A DNA stretch of 64,000 nucleotides from positions 186,001 through 250,000 of the forward strand of contig BBZX01000003.1 in assembly GCA_001305055.1 (NCBI GenBank), in the 5' to 3' direction. Origin of the DNA: Clostridia bacterium UC5.1-1C12 (lineage in GTDB: Bacteria; Bacillota_I; Bacilli_A; Erysipelotrichales; Erysipelotrichaceae). A model generated the notes under the pieces. It worked only from the letters and a program-made list of their open reading frames with translations, had not been told where the DNA came from and did no database searches. The translations under genes were made by a program, and so were the position numbers. Positions 9,920 through 19,535 of this stretch are shown here, piece after piece (the first letter of the stretch is position 1; each line of letters opens with the position of its first letter).

Positions 9920-10624
9920 ATGATAATTATAAATGATGAGAAATTGAAACAGCAGTTGGTTGAATCTGTGCATCTTGATCAATCCTTGCCATCAGAAGTC
10001 TGCGAGCAAATGAAGCTTTGTCAGTTTGAAGCTCATGAATATATCTGTAATGAATTTGAACCCTTAGCTAATCTTTATTTTATGCTTAAGGGAAAATGCA
10101 TGGTTACCAAACTGCTCAGCAGCGGCAAACGAAATTTAATCAGTTTTTATGAAGGCTTTACTTTGTTTGGGGAGATTGAACTGATTGAAAATACTATGGC
10201 ATCATGCAGCGTTGAAGTGCTTGAATCAGCACTATGTCTGATGATCCCCCATGAACCATGCCGCAAAATATTACTTGCAGATATTCATTTCATGAATCGC
10301 TTATGTAACTTTTTCACACAAAAAATGCGCCATCACGATCATAATACCTCAATCACTCAGCACTGTACCACTGAAGAAAAACTGGCCGGTTATATCATCT
10401 CAACGCAAAGAAATCGCCGATTCAGAGAGAATCATACTCAGCTGGCAGAATACCTTGGCTGCAGTCATCGTCAGCTGCTGCGCGCGCTAAAGCAATTTTG
10501 TCTGCGTGGCTGGCTGAAAAAAACAAACGCTGGTTATCAGCTGATATGCTTGAATGAATTAAAAACGGCGGCTAATGATATTTATATGCTGGATAATGAA
10601 ACAGCTAAAATATTTATAGGATGA
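9920..10624 (+). CDS. Crp/Fnr-family transcriptional regulator (YeiL-like)
   Basis: 234 residues: N-terminal cyclic-nucleotide-binding-like beta roll (about 20-130, with YFMLKGKCMV and LISFYEGFTLFGEIEL) and a C-terminal winged helix containing ENHTQLAEYLGCSHRQLLRALKQF as the DNA-reading part. It does not show the full cAMP-binding residue set, and a CLMIPHEPC segment leaves open a different effector. Start chosen at ATG 9920 after AAAGAAAGAGG. It is divergent from the DMT pair with a palindrome between them. Confidence 0.82.
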   Translation: MIIINDEKLKQQLVESVHLDQSLPSEVCEQMKLCQFEAHEYICNEFEPLANLYFMLKGKCMVTKLLSSGKRNLISFYEGFTLFGEIELIENTMASCSVEVLESALCLMIPHEPCRKILLADIHFMNRLCNFFTQKMRHHDHNTSITQHCTTEEKLAGYIISTQRNRRFRENHTQLAEYLGCSHRQLLRALKQFCLRGWLKKTNAGYQLICLNELKTAANDIYMLDNETAKIFIG

Positions 10625-10636
10625 TAAGTAAAAATG

Positions 10637-10661
10637 ACGCTCTGTGATGAGCGTTTTTTTA
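10637..10661 (+). terminator. Terminator after Crp/Fnr-like gene
   Basis: ACGCTC/GAGCGT stem with a six-base loop followed by seven T. Confidence 0.8.
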
Positions 10662-10812
10662 TGTAGTATCTCTAAGTAGGCTGATGAATTATCATATTCA
10701 AAATATTCATGATAGTTCGAATATTAATGGACTAATTTTGGCATAAGAAGCATATTATAATTCAAAAAATTCTAAATATTCAAAAATATATAATAAAATA
10801 TGAATAAAATGG

Positions 10813-10865
10813 TTGACGTGCCCATAAAACACGCTATAATGAAATTGTAAGTGATAACGCTTTCA
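10813..10865 (+). promoter_or_regulatory. Promoter and cre site of first mannose-type PTS operon
   Basis: TTGACG at 10813, 16-base spacer, TATAAT at 10835-10840. At 10852-10865 the reverse complement TGAAAGCGTTATCA matches every fixed position of the CcpA cre consensus TGWAANCGNTNWCA. Lying just after the start point it should act as a repression site when preferred sugars are present. The 150 bases between the preceding terminator and this promoter are very AT-rich with no gene. Confidence 0.8.
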
Positions 10866-10932
10866 CAAAAGGAGGGCTGAGGACGAAGCGTTATGCCAAC
10901 AATCGATATTAAAAAAAGAAAGGGGTTAATTT

Positions 10933-11433
10933 ATGATTACTCATTATCGCGTTGACATGCGAGTGGTGCATGGACAAACGACAACGATTTTAAAAAAATC
11001 TTTCCCATTGAATCGAATTATTGTAATTGATGATGAAATTGCGAAGGATAAATACATGGTCAGTCTTTATTCAAGTACCGTATCCAGTGATATTAAGGTG
11101 CATATTCTGGATCTTCAAAAGGGCTTTGACAATTTAAAGAAAGCTGAAGATTCACAGCTTAATTATTTTGTTATTTTTAAAACACCAATTACCGTTAAAC
11201 GGCTGTTGGAAAAGGGGTATGTATTTAAGGGGCCGATTACGATCGGTCAGCAGTTTATCAGAGATAACGCACCAAAGTATTTGAATTCGGTAGGCAGTAC
11301 GGAAGAAGAATGGGAAGCCATTCAATATGCCCACGATGCGGGTGCTGAAATTATTTTTGATCCTAGCTGTAAGTTTGAAAATATTTCATTTGATGAAGCC
11401 AAGAAGAAGTACGAAAGCGTACATCAGGGCTAG
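10933..11433 (+). CDS. PTS mannose/fructose/sorbose-family EIIB component
   Basis: 166-residue cytoplasmic phosphocarrier with the N-terminal signature DMRVVHGQ, in which His13 is the phosphorylation site. It passes phosphate from EIIA to the incoming sugar. The start follows AAAGGGG by seven bases. First gene of a seven-gene operon with its EIIA as the last gene, an unusual split. The sugar is not deducible from the sequence. Confidence 0.9.
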   Translation: MITHYRVDMRVVHGQTTTILKKSFPLNRIIVIDDEIAKDKYMVSLYSSTVSSDIKVHILDLQKGFDNLKKAEDSQLNYFVIFKTPITVKRLLEKGYVFKGPITIGQQFIRDNAPKYLNSVGSTEEEWEAIQYAHDAGAEIIFDPSCKFENISFDEAKKKYESVHQG

Positions 11434-11448
11434 AAAGGGAGTTCAATC

Positions 11449-12237
11449 ATGTTTATCATTCAATGTATCCTTATTGGTATATTAACTACATTTGCTTCTT
11501 CCGGGTCGGCACCAATTGGTGGCTATCCGCTCAAATATTTATTCCAGCGTCCGTTTATCGGCGGTCTGTTATGCGGTATTATTCTTGGCGATATTCAAAA
11601 GGGTGTTATCATCGGCTGCGCAATGCAGCTGGTTTATATCGGTTATTTCCAAGTCGGCGGTGTTGGTTCAATGGATATGGGTATTATCTCCTTCCCATGT
11701 GTAGCCATCGCCATTGCTTCAAATATTGATACGACAGCAGCTATCGCACTGGCAACTGGTCTGGCAACGGTTTTCACATCCATTGACTCAGTGGTACGGC
11801 TTGTCTGTGTACAGTTTGGTGAAATGATGAAGAATGCGGCTGCGGAAGGTAACTGGAAGAAGTTTACTTGGGGTTATGTCGGCCTGCCAACTATTTTCTA
11901 TTTGCTGGAGCGCGGGGTGCCAAGCTTCCTGTTAGTTTATTTCGGTACAGCTGCCGTTGATGCTTTATTAGCAATTATGCCGGCATCTTTAATGACTGCC
12001 TTTGCGGCCGTCGCAACCGTCCTGCCAGCCATTGGTATGGCAGCTTTGATGGGTTATCTGGTAGAAGATATTTGGGGTATTGTTTTCTTCCTCTTCGGCT
12101 TTGCCTGCTATGTATATTTAGGTTTAAGCACAACGGCAATCATTTTCCCGGCAATAGTTGTGGCTTACTTATATTATCGAACGATGAATAAAGGCGCTAA
12201 GCCATCAGAAATTGATGAAAGCGAGGAAATCATATAA
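11449..12237 (+). CDS. PTS mannose-family EIIC permease subunit
   Basis: 262 residues, mostly hydrophobic, with GGYPLKYLFQRPFIGGLLCG and GDIQKGVIIGCAMQLVYIG, the typical first helices of EIIC-Man proteins. It forms the membrane channel with EIID. Stop and the EIID start overlap as TAATG at 12235-12239. Confidence 0.9.
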   Translation: MFIIQCILIGILTTFASSGSAPIGGYPLKYLFQRPFIGGLLCGIILGDIQKGVIIGCAMQLVYIGYFQVGGVGSMDMGIISFPCVAIAIASNIDTTAAIALATGLATVFTSIDSVVRLVCVQFGEMMKNAAAEGNWKKFTWGYVGLPTIFYLLERGVPSFLLVYFGTAAVDALLAIMPASLMTAFAAVATVLPAIGMAALMGYLVEDIWGIVFFLFGFACYVYLGLSTTAIIFPAIVVAYLYYRTMNKGAKPSEIDESEEII

Positions 12238-13052
12238 TGGCAACAATCAGAAAAGAAGCGCTCAGTAAGAAAGAGCAGAATCAATTATATACGCGTTATT
12301 TATTATATGGCTGCCAGGGTTGATGCGGTATACCTTCAAGGTAAGAGCTGGCCTTGGTGGCTGCTGCCGTTCTATAAAAAGTTTTATGATCAAGAGGGAA
12401 TTACCGAGAATATCATGCGTCATTTCACTTGGTACAACACCGAGCCGATTGCCGGATCACTGATTTTTGGTATCGTATTGGGTCTTGAAGAAGAAAAAGC
12501 AATCACCGGGGATGTTGACCCTGAAATGATTACTGCCATTAAATCCGGTTTAATGGGGCCGGTTGCCGGTATTGGTGATTCATTGATCCAGGCGACGTTG
12601 ATTCCGATTCTGATTACTTTGACGATTGCTATCAGCGGTGAAAGCGGCAGTCCATTGGGGCCTATTTTCTATACCGTTGCTTTGCTGGCAATAATTCTTG
12701 TATTTGGTAAAGTGCTTTTCAATAATGGTTATCGATTAGGAAAAAATCATTGGAATTCTTCGGCAATGCGGGTATCAGTGATATTACGAAGGCAGTCGGT
12801 GTATTTGGTTTAATCGTTGTTGGCTGTCTGTCAGCATCAAGAGTTAAATTCGCGCTGAAGCTGGCGTTTGAAAATAATGGTGAACAAGTATTATTCTCTG
12901 ATATGCTGAATCAGATATTCCCTAATTTGTTAAGTCTTTTGCTGATCCTGCTGTTTTATTATCTGCTTAAAATAAAGAAAGTTAAAATGCAGACGCTTTT
13001 CTATGTTGTCATGGCAGCGGTGATTGCCCTCTCATTGCTGGGTATTGTCTAA
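12237..13052 (+). CDS. PTS mannose-family EIID subunit, three frameshifts
   Basis: About 272 residues after correction. Motifs include FTWYNTEPIAGS, the hallmark GPVAGIGDSLI, and a hydrophobic C-terminus. The start is ATG 12237 overlapping the EIIC stop. Restoring one G near 12332 and one G near 12352 gives GWMRYTFKGKSWPWWLLPFY, and restoring one A in the run near 12745 joins GYRLGKKSLEFFGNAG. With these three bases the length is divisible by three. No further anomaly. Confidence 0.87.
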
Positions 13053-13073
13053 GCTTGATCCGAGGGTGAGGAA

Positions 13074-14009
13074 ATGAAAAAAATCTATCACGTCGAGCCT
13101 GTACTGGAATCCTTTGTCTGGGCAGGTGATAAAATTACTGAATATTATGGCTATCATACGACGATGACAAAGGTGGGGCAGGCATATCATGTCATCGCCC
13201 TGCCTGATCACCTTGACAATATGATCAGTGAAACTAAGGAGCATTTATCAGTTTTCTATAAGCGTCACCCTGAACTGTTTGACTGCCGGTATCCGATTTT
13301 CCCAATTCGTATGGCTACCTCATGCGGACAGGGACTGATGTCTTATCATCTGCATCCCAATGATGAATATGCGTGGCAGCATGAACACTGCCGCGGCAAG
13401 GTATCCGGCGGGGTTGCCATTTTAGAGAAGCCAAATGAAACAGTTTATAAACGTATGGGACATACCGCTAAAACAATTGAGGAATTTAAAGAGCTGTTTG
13501 AAAAGCGGGATTTTGATACTTTGCTTCAGCGTGTAGAAGTGAAACCAAATCAGTTTTTAAATACACCGGCTGGGGTAATTCACAGCGGCGGCGGTTCTGA
13601 AACGATGAGCGTGGTATTCTCAACCAATTCAGATATTACATACCGCATGTATGATTATGAACGCAATGATCCCAAAAGACCCTTGCATCTGAAACAAGCT
13701 TTTGAATGTTTGAATATGCCGGAAACAGATTTAAAACCGCACGATATCATTGATGAAAAACTACCGGGTATGATCATTCATCATTATTATTCCAAGCCCA
13801 ATGAATATACTGCGAAAGGCTTTACCGTCAACGGTGAAGGAACCTATGAATCGGATCAGTTTCTCTTTATCCTCTGTGTGAAAGGACAGGGAATGATACA
13901 TGATACCGTCATCCGCAAGGGTGAAACCCTATTTATTCCTGCTCATTTTGGACCTTTTGTATTAAACGGTGAAATGGAATGTATGAGTATTTCTTATATT
14001 GAGGAATAA
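13074..14009 (+). CDS. manA: Class I mannose-6-phosphate isomerase (ManA-like)
   Basis: Intact 311-residue cupin-fold isomerase interconverting mannose-6-P and fructose-6-P, zinc dependent. YHLHPNDEYAW carries the His-x-His and Glu ligands, and NTPAGVIHSGGGSETM carries the later zinc His and substrate region. It sits in a mannose-family PTS operon, which fits conversion of an imported hexose-6-P. A divergent paralogue acting on another aldose phosphate cannot be excluded. Confidence 0.85.
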   Translation: MKKIYHVEPVLESFVWAGDKITEYYGYHTTMTKVGQAYHVIALPDHLDNMISETKEHLSVFYKRHPELFDCRYPIFPIRMATSCGQGLMSYHLHPNDEYAWQHEHCRGKVSGGVAILEKPNETVYKRMGHTAKTIEEFKELFEKRDFDTLLQRVEVKPNQFLNTPAGVIHSGGGSETMSVVFSTNSDITYRMYDYERNDPKRPLHLKQAFECLNMPETDLKPHDIIDEKLPGMIIHHYYSKPNEYTAKGFTVNGEGTYESDQFLFILCVKGQGMIHDTVIRKGETLFIPAHFGPFVLNGEMECMSISYIEE

Positions 14010-14010
14010 T

Positions 14011-14964
14011 ATGGAACAAATCAATACCGTATCGGGATCACTTGCGCCAAAGGAGTTGGGCTTTACTTTGATGCATGAGCATTTATTGCTGAGTGATTGG
14101 AATCTGAGAATTGCTGATCCAAAGTTTTTGATCAAAAGCAGGCTGTGCAGATGATTGAGGAAGTAATCGCTGATGCCAAGCGCATGGCGTGAAAACGCTG
14201 GTTGATGTTACACCGATCAATTATGGCCGTGATGTTTTACTGATGCAGGCTATCGCTAAACGCACCGGCATGCAGATTATTGCGGCAACTGGAGTGCTGG
14301 GCTGTGAAGATGTTTGGCTTAGAGATATACCTGAAGACCTTTTAGTAAAGCTGTTTGTGCGTGAATTGAGTGAGGGCTGTCAGGGCACTGACATCAAGTG
14401 CGGTGTTATTAAATGCGGAACTACGGAACTAGGTTTTACCGCGAACACGGTAAAGGTCTTGCGGGCTGCCGGCAGAGCGCAGCGGCTTACCGGTGCTCCC
14501 ATCATTACTCACTGCCGGCCGGCCAATACGCGGCAGGGTTTATTTCAGCTGGATCTGTTTGAAGAACAGGGCGCCGATTTAAGTAAAGTAGTCATCGGTC
14601 ATTTCCGCAAGGGTGATCCGCTTGATTATGCGCTTAATGTAATGCAGCGCGGCGCCTATATCGCTGTCGATCAGATGAATTTAACGCTCATCAGTTAGCG
14701 CATAATTTAAAGGTGATCAAAACAATCTGTCAGTACGGCTGGTCTGAGCGGCTCATTCTCTCCCATGATGCCGTCATTTGTTTCAATTCGGCACGCTTTG
14801 CGGATTATGATCATAAATCATACGTTAATTATGCGCCGGACTCTTTAAGCTATTTAATCAGAGAGGTGATTCCTCTCTTGCGTGAAGAGGGGCTTACGGA
14901 AGCGGAGCTTCATCAGATTTTTATTGAAAATCCAAAACATATTTTTGAATCATCAGGCATTTAA
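14011..14964 (+). CDS. Phosphotriesterase-family metal hydrolase, three frameshifts
   Basis: Amidohydrolase-superfamily TIM barrel of about 318 residues after correction. Metal ligands are recognisable: MHEHL (two His), GVIKCGTTE with the carbamylated Lys position, THCRP, IGHFRKGD and LSHDAVI with the catalytic Asp. The family holds phosphotriesterases, lactonases and sugar-phosphate lactonases; in a PTS operon a phosphosugar lactonase or esterase is likelier than organophosphate hydrolysis. Corrections: one T near 14131, one G near 14186 and one T near 14682, each in a short run. It begins one base after manA. Confidence 0.82.
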
Positions 14965-15008
14965 GCGCTCCCTAAATGCCTGTTACCCTAACAGAAAAGA
15001 GGATGACT

Positions 15009-16223
15009 ATGGATAAAAAAGGAAGCGTGCTGATCATTGGGGCTGGCCGCAGCGGCCGTGGGATGCTTGGTGAATTGTTTGACCGAGATGGCTGGCAGCT
15101 GATTTTTGCGGATAATGACAAACAGTTAGTTGAAGGGTTGCGGAAACAGAACTATTACACGGTGCAGATGACTGACCTGTCAACCAATGAAAATCAGGAG
15201 CGGCGAATTGAAAACTTTAAGGTGCTGGATACGGTCAACGATTATGATGAATATATTAATGCGATAATTAACGCTGATTATGTTGCGACCGCATTAAAGC
15301 CTGATGCTTTTGAACAAGTTGCCAAGGATCTGGCGGCAGCCGTGGCAAGGCTTGCGGATTTAAAACTGAATAAGAAGGTGCTGGTTACGCTGGGTGCTAA
15401 TTATGTGGGATTGTATCAAACCTTTGACACGCTGATCCGCAAGGCATTAGATACTGAATTAATTCCAGTTTATGAGGCATCCATGTGTTTGATTATGTCT
15501 ATTGTAAACCGCAAGAATCTGCTGCCGGACACGGCTCATAAAACAGAAGATCAATATCGGATCATCGGTGATAATAAGCCGGTATTGCGTGTAGAGGATC
15601 TGCCTCTGCTGCGTGAAAAAGCAGAACTGCCCACTTTCTTCCGATTAGAAAAGGATCTCGATCTGGCGATGGTCTATAAGATTTGGACTGGCAACTTGGT
15701 ACAATGCTCAATGGCCTTTGTAGCCTTAAAAGACGGCATTGAATATACCAATGAAGCGGCTCATCATCCCAAGGCATCACTTTATGCCTATTATGCCGCG
15801 GTAGAGGGATATAACGGTGTAGCTGCCGAGTACCATTTACCGCCGCGCAGTGATGAAGAAGCAAAGAAAACGGTCACGATTTTCAGAAATGAAGAATTTC
15901 AGGACAGCCTGCACCGCATCGCACGTGAACCAATTCGTAAATTCGGCCGCAATGACCGCTTCTTAGGGCCTGCCTTCTGCTGCATCAAGCATGGTATTGT
16001 TCCTTATTATATAACTAAATGTCTCGCTTATGGATTTTTCTATTATAATGAACATGATTCACAGAGTGTTGAGTTACGCAGGCGAATTGAAAATGAGGGC
16101 ATTGAACAGGTGATTCAGTCATGCTGCTCACTGCATTTAGAGGCAGAATATGATTCAATTATTTATCAATTGATCCTCAATGCATATTATGAAATATTGG
16201 GTAAGAATCCCTTAGATGAATAG
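15009..16223 (+). CDS. Mannitol-1-phosphate 5-dehydrogenase-like oxidoreductase
   Basis: 404 residues from ATG 15009, chosen because AGAGG lies seven bases upstream; an ATG at 14976 lacks a ribosome site. An N-terminal Rossmann motif VLIIGAGRSGRGMLGELF parallels MtlD proteins, and the C-terminal half (YAYYAAVEGY, RDFGRND-like KFGRNDRFLGPA) fits the polyol dehydrogenase C-terminal fold. It likely oxidises a polyol or sugar phosphate with NAD, feeding ManA or glycolysis. It is not close enough for a confident mtlD label. Confidence 0.78.
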   Translation: MDKKGSVLIIGAGRSGRGMLGELFDRDGWQLIFADNDKQLVEGLRKQNYYTVQMTDLSTNENQERRIENFKVLDTVNDYDEYINAIINADYVATALKPDAFEQVAKDLAAAVARLADLKLNKKVLVTLGANYVGLYQTFDTLIRKALDTELIPVYEASMCLIMSIVNRKNLLPDTAHKTEDQYRIIGDNKPVLRVEDLPLLREKAELPTFFRLEKDLDLAMVYKIWTGNLVQCSMAFVALKDGIEYTNEAAHHPKASLYAYYAAVEGYNGVAAEYHLPPRSDEEAKKTVTIFRNEEFQDSLHRIAREPIRKFGRNDRFLGPAFCCIKHGIVPYYITKCLAYGFFYYNEHDSQSVELRRRIENEGIEQVIQSCCSLHLEAEYDSIIYQLILNAYYEILGKNPLDE

Positions 16224-16231
16224 GAGTTATT

Positions 16232-16647
16232 ATGGATAAGAAAAAGTAATTTTAATTTCACATGGCAATCTGTCAGCGGGTATGATGAATTCAGTGGGTA
16301 TGATACTCGGTGAAACAAAGGATTTAAGTTGTTATGGCTTGCAGCCGGGTGAAATGCCTGAAACGATTGCCGCGGCTATTGAAGCTAAGATTGATGGGGA
16401 ACCTGAAACACAGTTTATCATTTTGGCTGATCTATTAGGCGGCAGTGTGTCCAATGCGGTGAGTCGTCTGAGTCTGCGTGAGAATGTACATTTAGTGAAT
16501 GGCATGAATATGGGACTGGTGATCGGTATTTTGCTGCATCAAGGCATTTTGTCACAGAGTGAATTGGACCAGTTGATCGATGAGGCTAAAAGCGGCATGA
16601 CGGAGACACATTTATGCTTTGATGAAAGTGATGATGAAATCATTTAG
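16232..16647 (+). CDS. PTS mannose-family EIIA component, one frameshift
   Basis: About 138 residues after restoring one A in the run near 16243. The N-terminus then reads MDKKKVILISHGNLSAG, with His11 as phospho-acceptor, followed by ADLLGGSVSNAV and NGMNMGL, both standard EIIA-Man motifs. Ribosome site TAGGAG before ATG 16232. It closes the first PTS operon and should receive phosphate from HPr and hand it to the EIIB at 10933. Confidence 0.88.
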
Positions 16648-16677
16648 TTTACAATGCTTTGCTTATTATGCTACACT
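16648..16677 (+). promoter_or_regulatory. Extended -10 promoter of the RpiR gene
   Basis: TTTACA, 18-base spacer, and TACACT preceded by TG one base upstream (TGCTACACT), starting directly after the EIIA stop codon. No terminator precedes it, so operon read-through into the regulator is possible. Confidence 0.55.
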
Positions 16678-16721
16678 AACCTTGATAAAAGCTTGATTTA
16701 TAGGGAATGGAGGCAATTGCG

Positions 16722-17565
16722 ATGTCCTCGTACACAAACAAATTAAAAATGGTTTTTGACGGTCTGACCTTCTCGGAGGAGAAGCTTTCAAACTACATTC
16801 AGGAACATAGGGAAGAAATCAGAAATCTGACTTCACAGGAGTTGGCTGATGCGGTAGGTGTCGGGCAGTCAACCGTGATTCGTTTTTCACAAAAGCTAGG
16901 CTATGGCAATTATAAAAAGATGATTGCCGATATCAGCATGGATAATCCGGATGCCTATGTGGATCTGGAAATTGATGATCAGGAAAGTACAGTTGAAACA
17001 ATGGAAAAGCTGCGGGAACAATATAATCTGATCCTTGACATGACATTTGATATGAATAAGAGCGATGATGTCGATCTGGCGGTGGATTTTCTTTATAATG
17101 CACGTAAGATTATCATAGCCGGCTTTTTCTGTCCGCAATAATTGTTTTGCCGATTACTTTGCGCACCGGCTGAGTTATATTGGTTTGGATGCCTATCATC
17201 ATGACCATACAACTATGATCTATTCAGCATTGAATCAGTGTAATGATCAGGATGTCATTATCGTATTGTCAGAATCCGGTGAGACCCGGGATATGGTAAA
17301 CTTTGCGAAGCTGGCTAAAAAGCGGGGCATGAAGGTAATATCAATTACTAAAGTATCTGAAAATACAATTAAGGCACTCTCCGATATTAATTTCAAATTA
17401 GTTGAGTACGGCAATCGAACTTTTCTGAGAACTAATCTGATCCGTTCTTCCTTGCTGGCAGTCTTTGATATGATTTATCTGAATCTTTTGAAGAAGGATT
17501 TTGAGCGTTTTGAAATGCATTCAACGATGATGAAGATCCAGACGAAATTAAACTATAAGGTATAG
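16722..17565 (+). CDS. RpiR-family transcriptional regulator (HTH + SIS), one frameshift
   Basis: About 280 residues. The N-terminal HTH_6 domain contains LTSQELADAVGVGQSTVIRF and SQKLGYGNYKK; the C-terminal SIS domain senses a phosphosugar, with IIVLSESGETRDMV as the sugar-phosphate loop. Start ATG 16722 is favoured over ATG 16707 because GGAGG lies eight bases before it. The frame breaks near 17130, where an extra T in a T5 run spoils GFSVRNN; removing it restores the SIS domain. Probably regulates the PTS operon ahead of it. Confidence 0.85.
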
Positions 17566-17613
17566 GACATCTATTAAAAGCTGATTATATATTGTCAACA
17601 TTCTTAATAAATT

Positions 17614-17650
17614 AAGAAGCTAAGTCATAATGATTTGGCTTCTTTTGTTT
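17614..17650 (+). terminator. Terminator after RpiR gene
   Basis: AAGAAGC and GCTTCTT arms around a 17-base loop, followed by TTTTGTTT. Confidence 0.65.
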
Positions 17651-17735
17651 ATGAAAATTCAAAACATCAATTATTTAAAAATATTGTCGGTACCAACGAT
17701 CTTTAGGTAGACATTCAATCAAATTAAAAATAAAA

Positions 17736-17873
17736 ATGATAGTAAAGGGGCAAGGCTGCAGTGTCACAACCACACACTATACAATTAATGATCAAGGACA
17801 GCCAGTCTTGCTAATCCTGATTAAAAATCAAGGTGTGTTTGATCGCAATGATGAATTTGTTGTAGATTATTAA
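17736..17873 (+). CDS. Possible 45-residue ORF or gene fragment
   Basis: Short reading frame in the 338-base gap between RpiR and DeoR genes. Its product is polar with DQGQPVLL and NQGVFDRNDEF; it has no signal peptide, no membrane helix and no recognisable family. Upstream lies AAATTAAAAA, a poor ribosome site. It may be the C-terminal remnant of a lost gene rather than an expressed peptide. Confidence 0.25.
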   Translation: MIVKGQGCSVTTTHYTINDQGQPVLLILIKNQGVFDRNDEFVVDY

Positions 17874-17903
17874 ATTTTCTTTTAAAATGAAAAGAGGCAG
17901 TCT

Positions 17904-18662
17904 ATGGAAAAAAGTACAGAACGCAGACATGAGGAAATCAGAAAATATTTGCTGGCTTATGAGCGGGCAAGTGTGAATGAAATTGCCAGAGCATTGGATG
18001 TGACACCGGAAACGATTCGTAAAGATTTCAGCTTTTTGGAGAATAAAGGTTTTCTGTTTCGAACCCATGGCGGAGCCGTGCTTAGAAATTCTAATGTAGA
18101 TATTCCGCTGAATATCAGAACTCAGGAGAAAATGGATATTAAGCGATTGATCTGTTCTAAGGTAATCAATTACATTGATAATGACAATGTTGTCTTTATT
18201 GATCCAAGCTCCACCGCCTTGCCATTGGGAAGGCTGATCTGCCTGAAGAAAAATCTGCTGCTGATCACAAACTGTTTCGATATGGTCAGCATTGCCGCGG
18301 AAAGCAAGCATGAAATCATCATGCTGGGCGGTTCCTATTCAAAAACCGGTAAACGAACCCAGGGCCATTTTGTAACGGATATGATCAGTAAATTCTCCAT
18401 TGATGTAGCTGTTTTCGGCTTAGATGGCAGTGAGGGACTTGATGGGCCGGGAACCCAGACTGAGGATGCGGTGTTTACTAACATGGCGGTGATGAAGCGC
18501 AGCAAGCGTAATATTTTGATAATGGATTCCAGTAAATTTACAAGGCCGGCTAGATTTCAGTATGCGCAATTTTCCGATTTTGATTTACTGGTTACGGATA
18601 AGGTGCCTGATCAACTTAAAGGCAAGATCAATACTACGGTGATTGAAGTTGGCAGTGAGTAG
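17904..18662 (+). CDS. DeoR-family transcriptional regulator
   Basis: Intact 252 residues: DeoR winged helix at the N-terminus (ASVNEIARALDVTPETIRKD, then FRTHGGAV), and a DeoRC sensor domain with DPSSTALPLG, ITNCFDMV and GLDGSEGLDGPGT for a sugar phosphate. Preceded by AAAAGAGGCAG. It stands just before the second mannose-type PTS operon and is separated from it by a terminator, a usual layout for a pathway-specific repressor. Confidence 0.88.
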   Translation: MEKSTERRHEEIRKYLLAYERASVNEIARALDVTPETIRKDFSFLENKGFLFRTHGGAVLRNSNVDIPLNIRTQEKMDIKRLICSKVINYIDNDNVVFIDPSSTALPLGRLICLKKNLLLITNCFDMVSIAAESKHEIIMLGGSYSKTGKRTQGHFVTDMISKFSIDVAVFGLDGSEGLDGPGTQTEDAVFTNMAVMKRSKRNILIMDSSKFTRPARFQYAQFSDFDLLVTDKVPDQLKGKINTTVIEVGSE

Positions 18663-18678
18663 ATAAGATAAAGAGCGG

Positions 18679-18707
18679 ATGTACAGCGAATGTACATTCT
18701 TTTTTTA
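18679..18707 (+). terminator. Terminator after DeoR gene
   Basis: ATGTACA/TGTACAT stem with a five-base loop, then TCTTTTTTT. Confidence 0.82.
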
Positions 18708-18920
18708 TGTTTTGATTGGCAGCATCAGGCTGAACGCCGGTGATCATTTATAAGTAATGGTGTTAATATTAACCATATTAATGTTCTGTTAATAATTTTG
18801 AAACAAAACAAACAAAAGGATAAAACTGCTTGAAATAGGATAAATATGTTTTGAACTATCGATTTATAGGAGAAGTATTGCTTTAATAGTTTTGAAATGA
18901 TATTACTAAGTCAGGAGGGA

Positions 18921-18934
18921 GTAAAGCGCTTACA
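18921..18934 (+). promoter_or_regulatory. cre-like site upstream of second PTS operon
   Basis: The reverse complement TGTAAGCGCTTTAC matches 12 of 14 positions of the cre consensus and is nearly palindromic. It lies 23 bases before the first gene and directly after a strong AGGAGGG. The preceding 200 bases are AT-rich with no confident promoter pair. Confidence 0.4.
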
Positions 18935-18956
18935 GATGGGTGCTTAAAATAAGCTC

Positions 18957-19535
18957 ATGAAACAAAAAATGCAAAGCCGTTTAACCAATATCGGACGTAA
19001 TCTCTATAAGGACAATGCTGGTAAGGTTTATATCTATGATAAGCGTAAAAATCTGGCTTACACATTGGATAAAAATAATCAGCTTAAATTCCAGCTGGTT
19101 CGCTGCCGTTTCATTATTCCGATTACCGTTGGTTTCCTGATTTATTATTATTTGCCTAATTATCCATTGTCTGTCAGCATTGGGCTTATCTGCTTTGTGC
19201 TGCTGCAGTTTTATTATCATCAGCGTTTCCTGCCGGAACTGCCGATGACGAATCGCTTTGAGTTGCCGGCAAAGGAATCAATGATGTGCAAGCTCAGCAA
19301 CAATGAGGCATCGGTATTGGTGAAGAGAATCATTGGCGCAATCATTATCGGCTCTTTGTTCATTTGGAATTTATTTGAGATGCAGATCAGCATTGATGAT
19401 TTCCGTCTGATCACTGACTGGAACCGCACATTAATGCTTCTGCTTTCACTGGCAATGATTTTGGTTACCTTTACTTCATCAGTAATGTATGGAACCATTT
19501 TGGTTCAAAAAAACAGAAAGGGGAATAACAAATGA
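18957..19535 (+). CDS. Uncharacterised membrane protein of second PTS operon
   Basis: 192 residues, unrecognised. A basic, Lys/Tyr-rich cytoplasmic N-terminus (about 1-45) is followed by two helices at about 50-90 (FIIPITVGFLIYYYLPNY and SVSIGLICFVLLQFYYH), a soluble stretch, then two more near 122-140 and 155-178. Start selection is weak: the nearest strong ribosome site, AGGAGGG at 18913-18919, lies about 38 bases upstream, and a four-codon frame ATGGGTGCTTAA intervenes in the same frame. It overlaps the EIIA start by four bases, so it is a true operon member, perhaps assisting the EIIC-EIID permease. Confidence 0.65.
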   Translation: MKQKMQSRLTNIGRNLYKDNAGKVYIYDKRKNLAYTLDKNNQLKFQLVRCRFIIPITVGFLIYYYLPNYPLSVSIGLICFVLLQFYYHQRFLPELPMTNRFELPAKESMMCKLSNNEASVLVKRIIGAIIIGSLFIWNLFEMQISIDDFRLITDWNRTLMLLLSLAMILVTFTSSVMYGTILVQKNRKGNNK

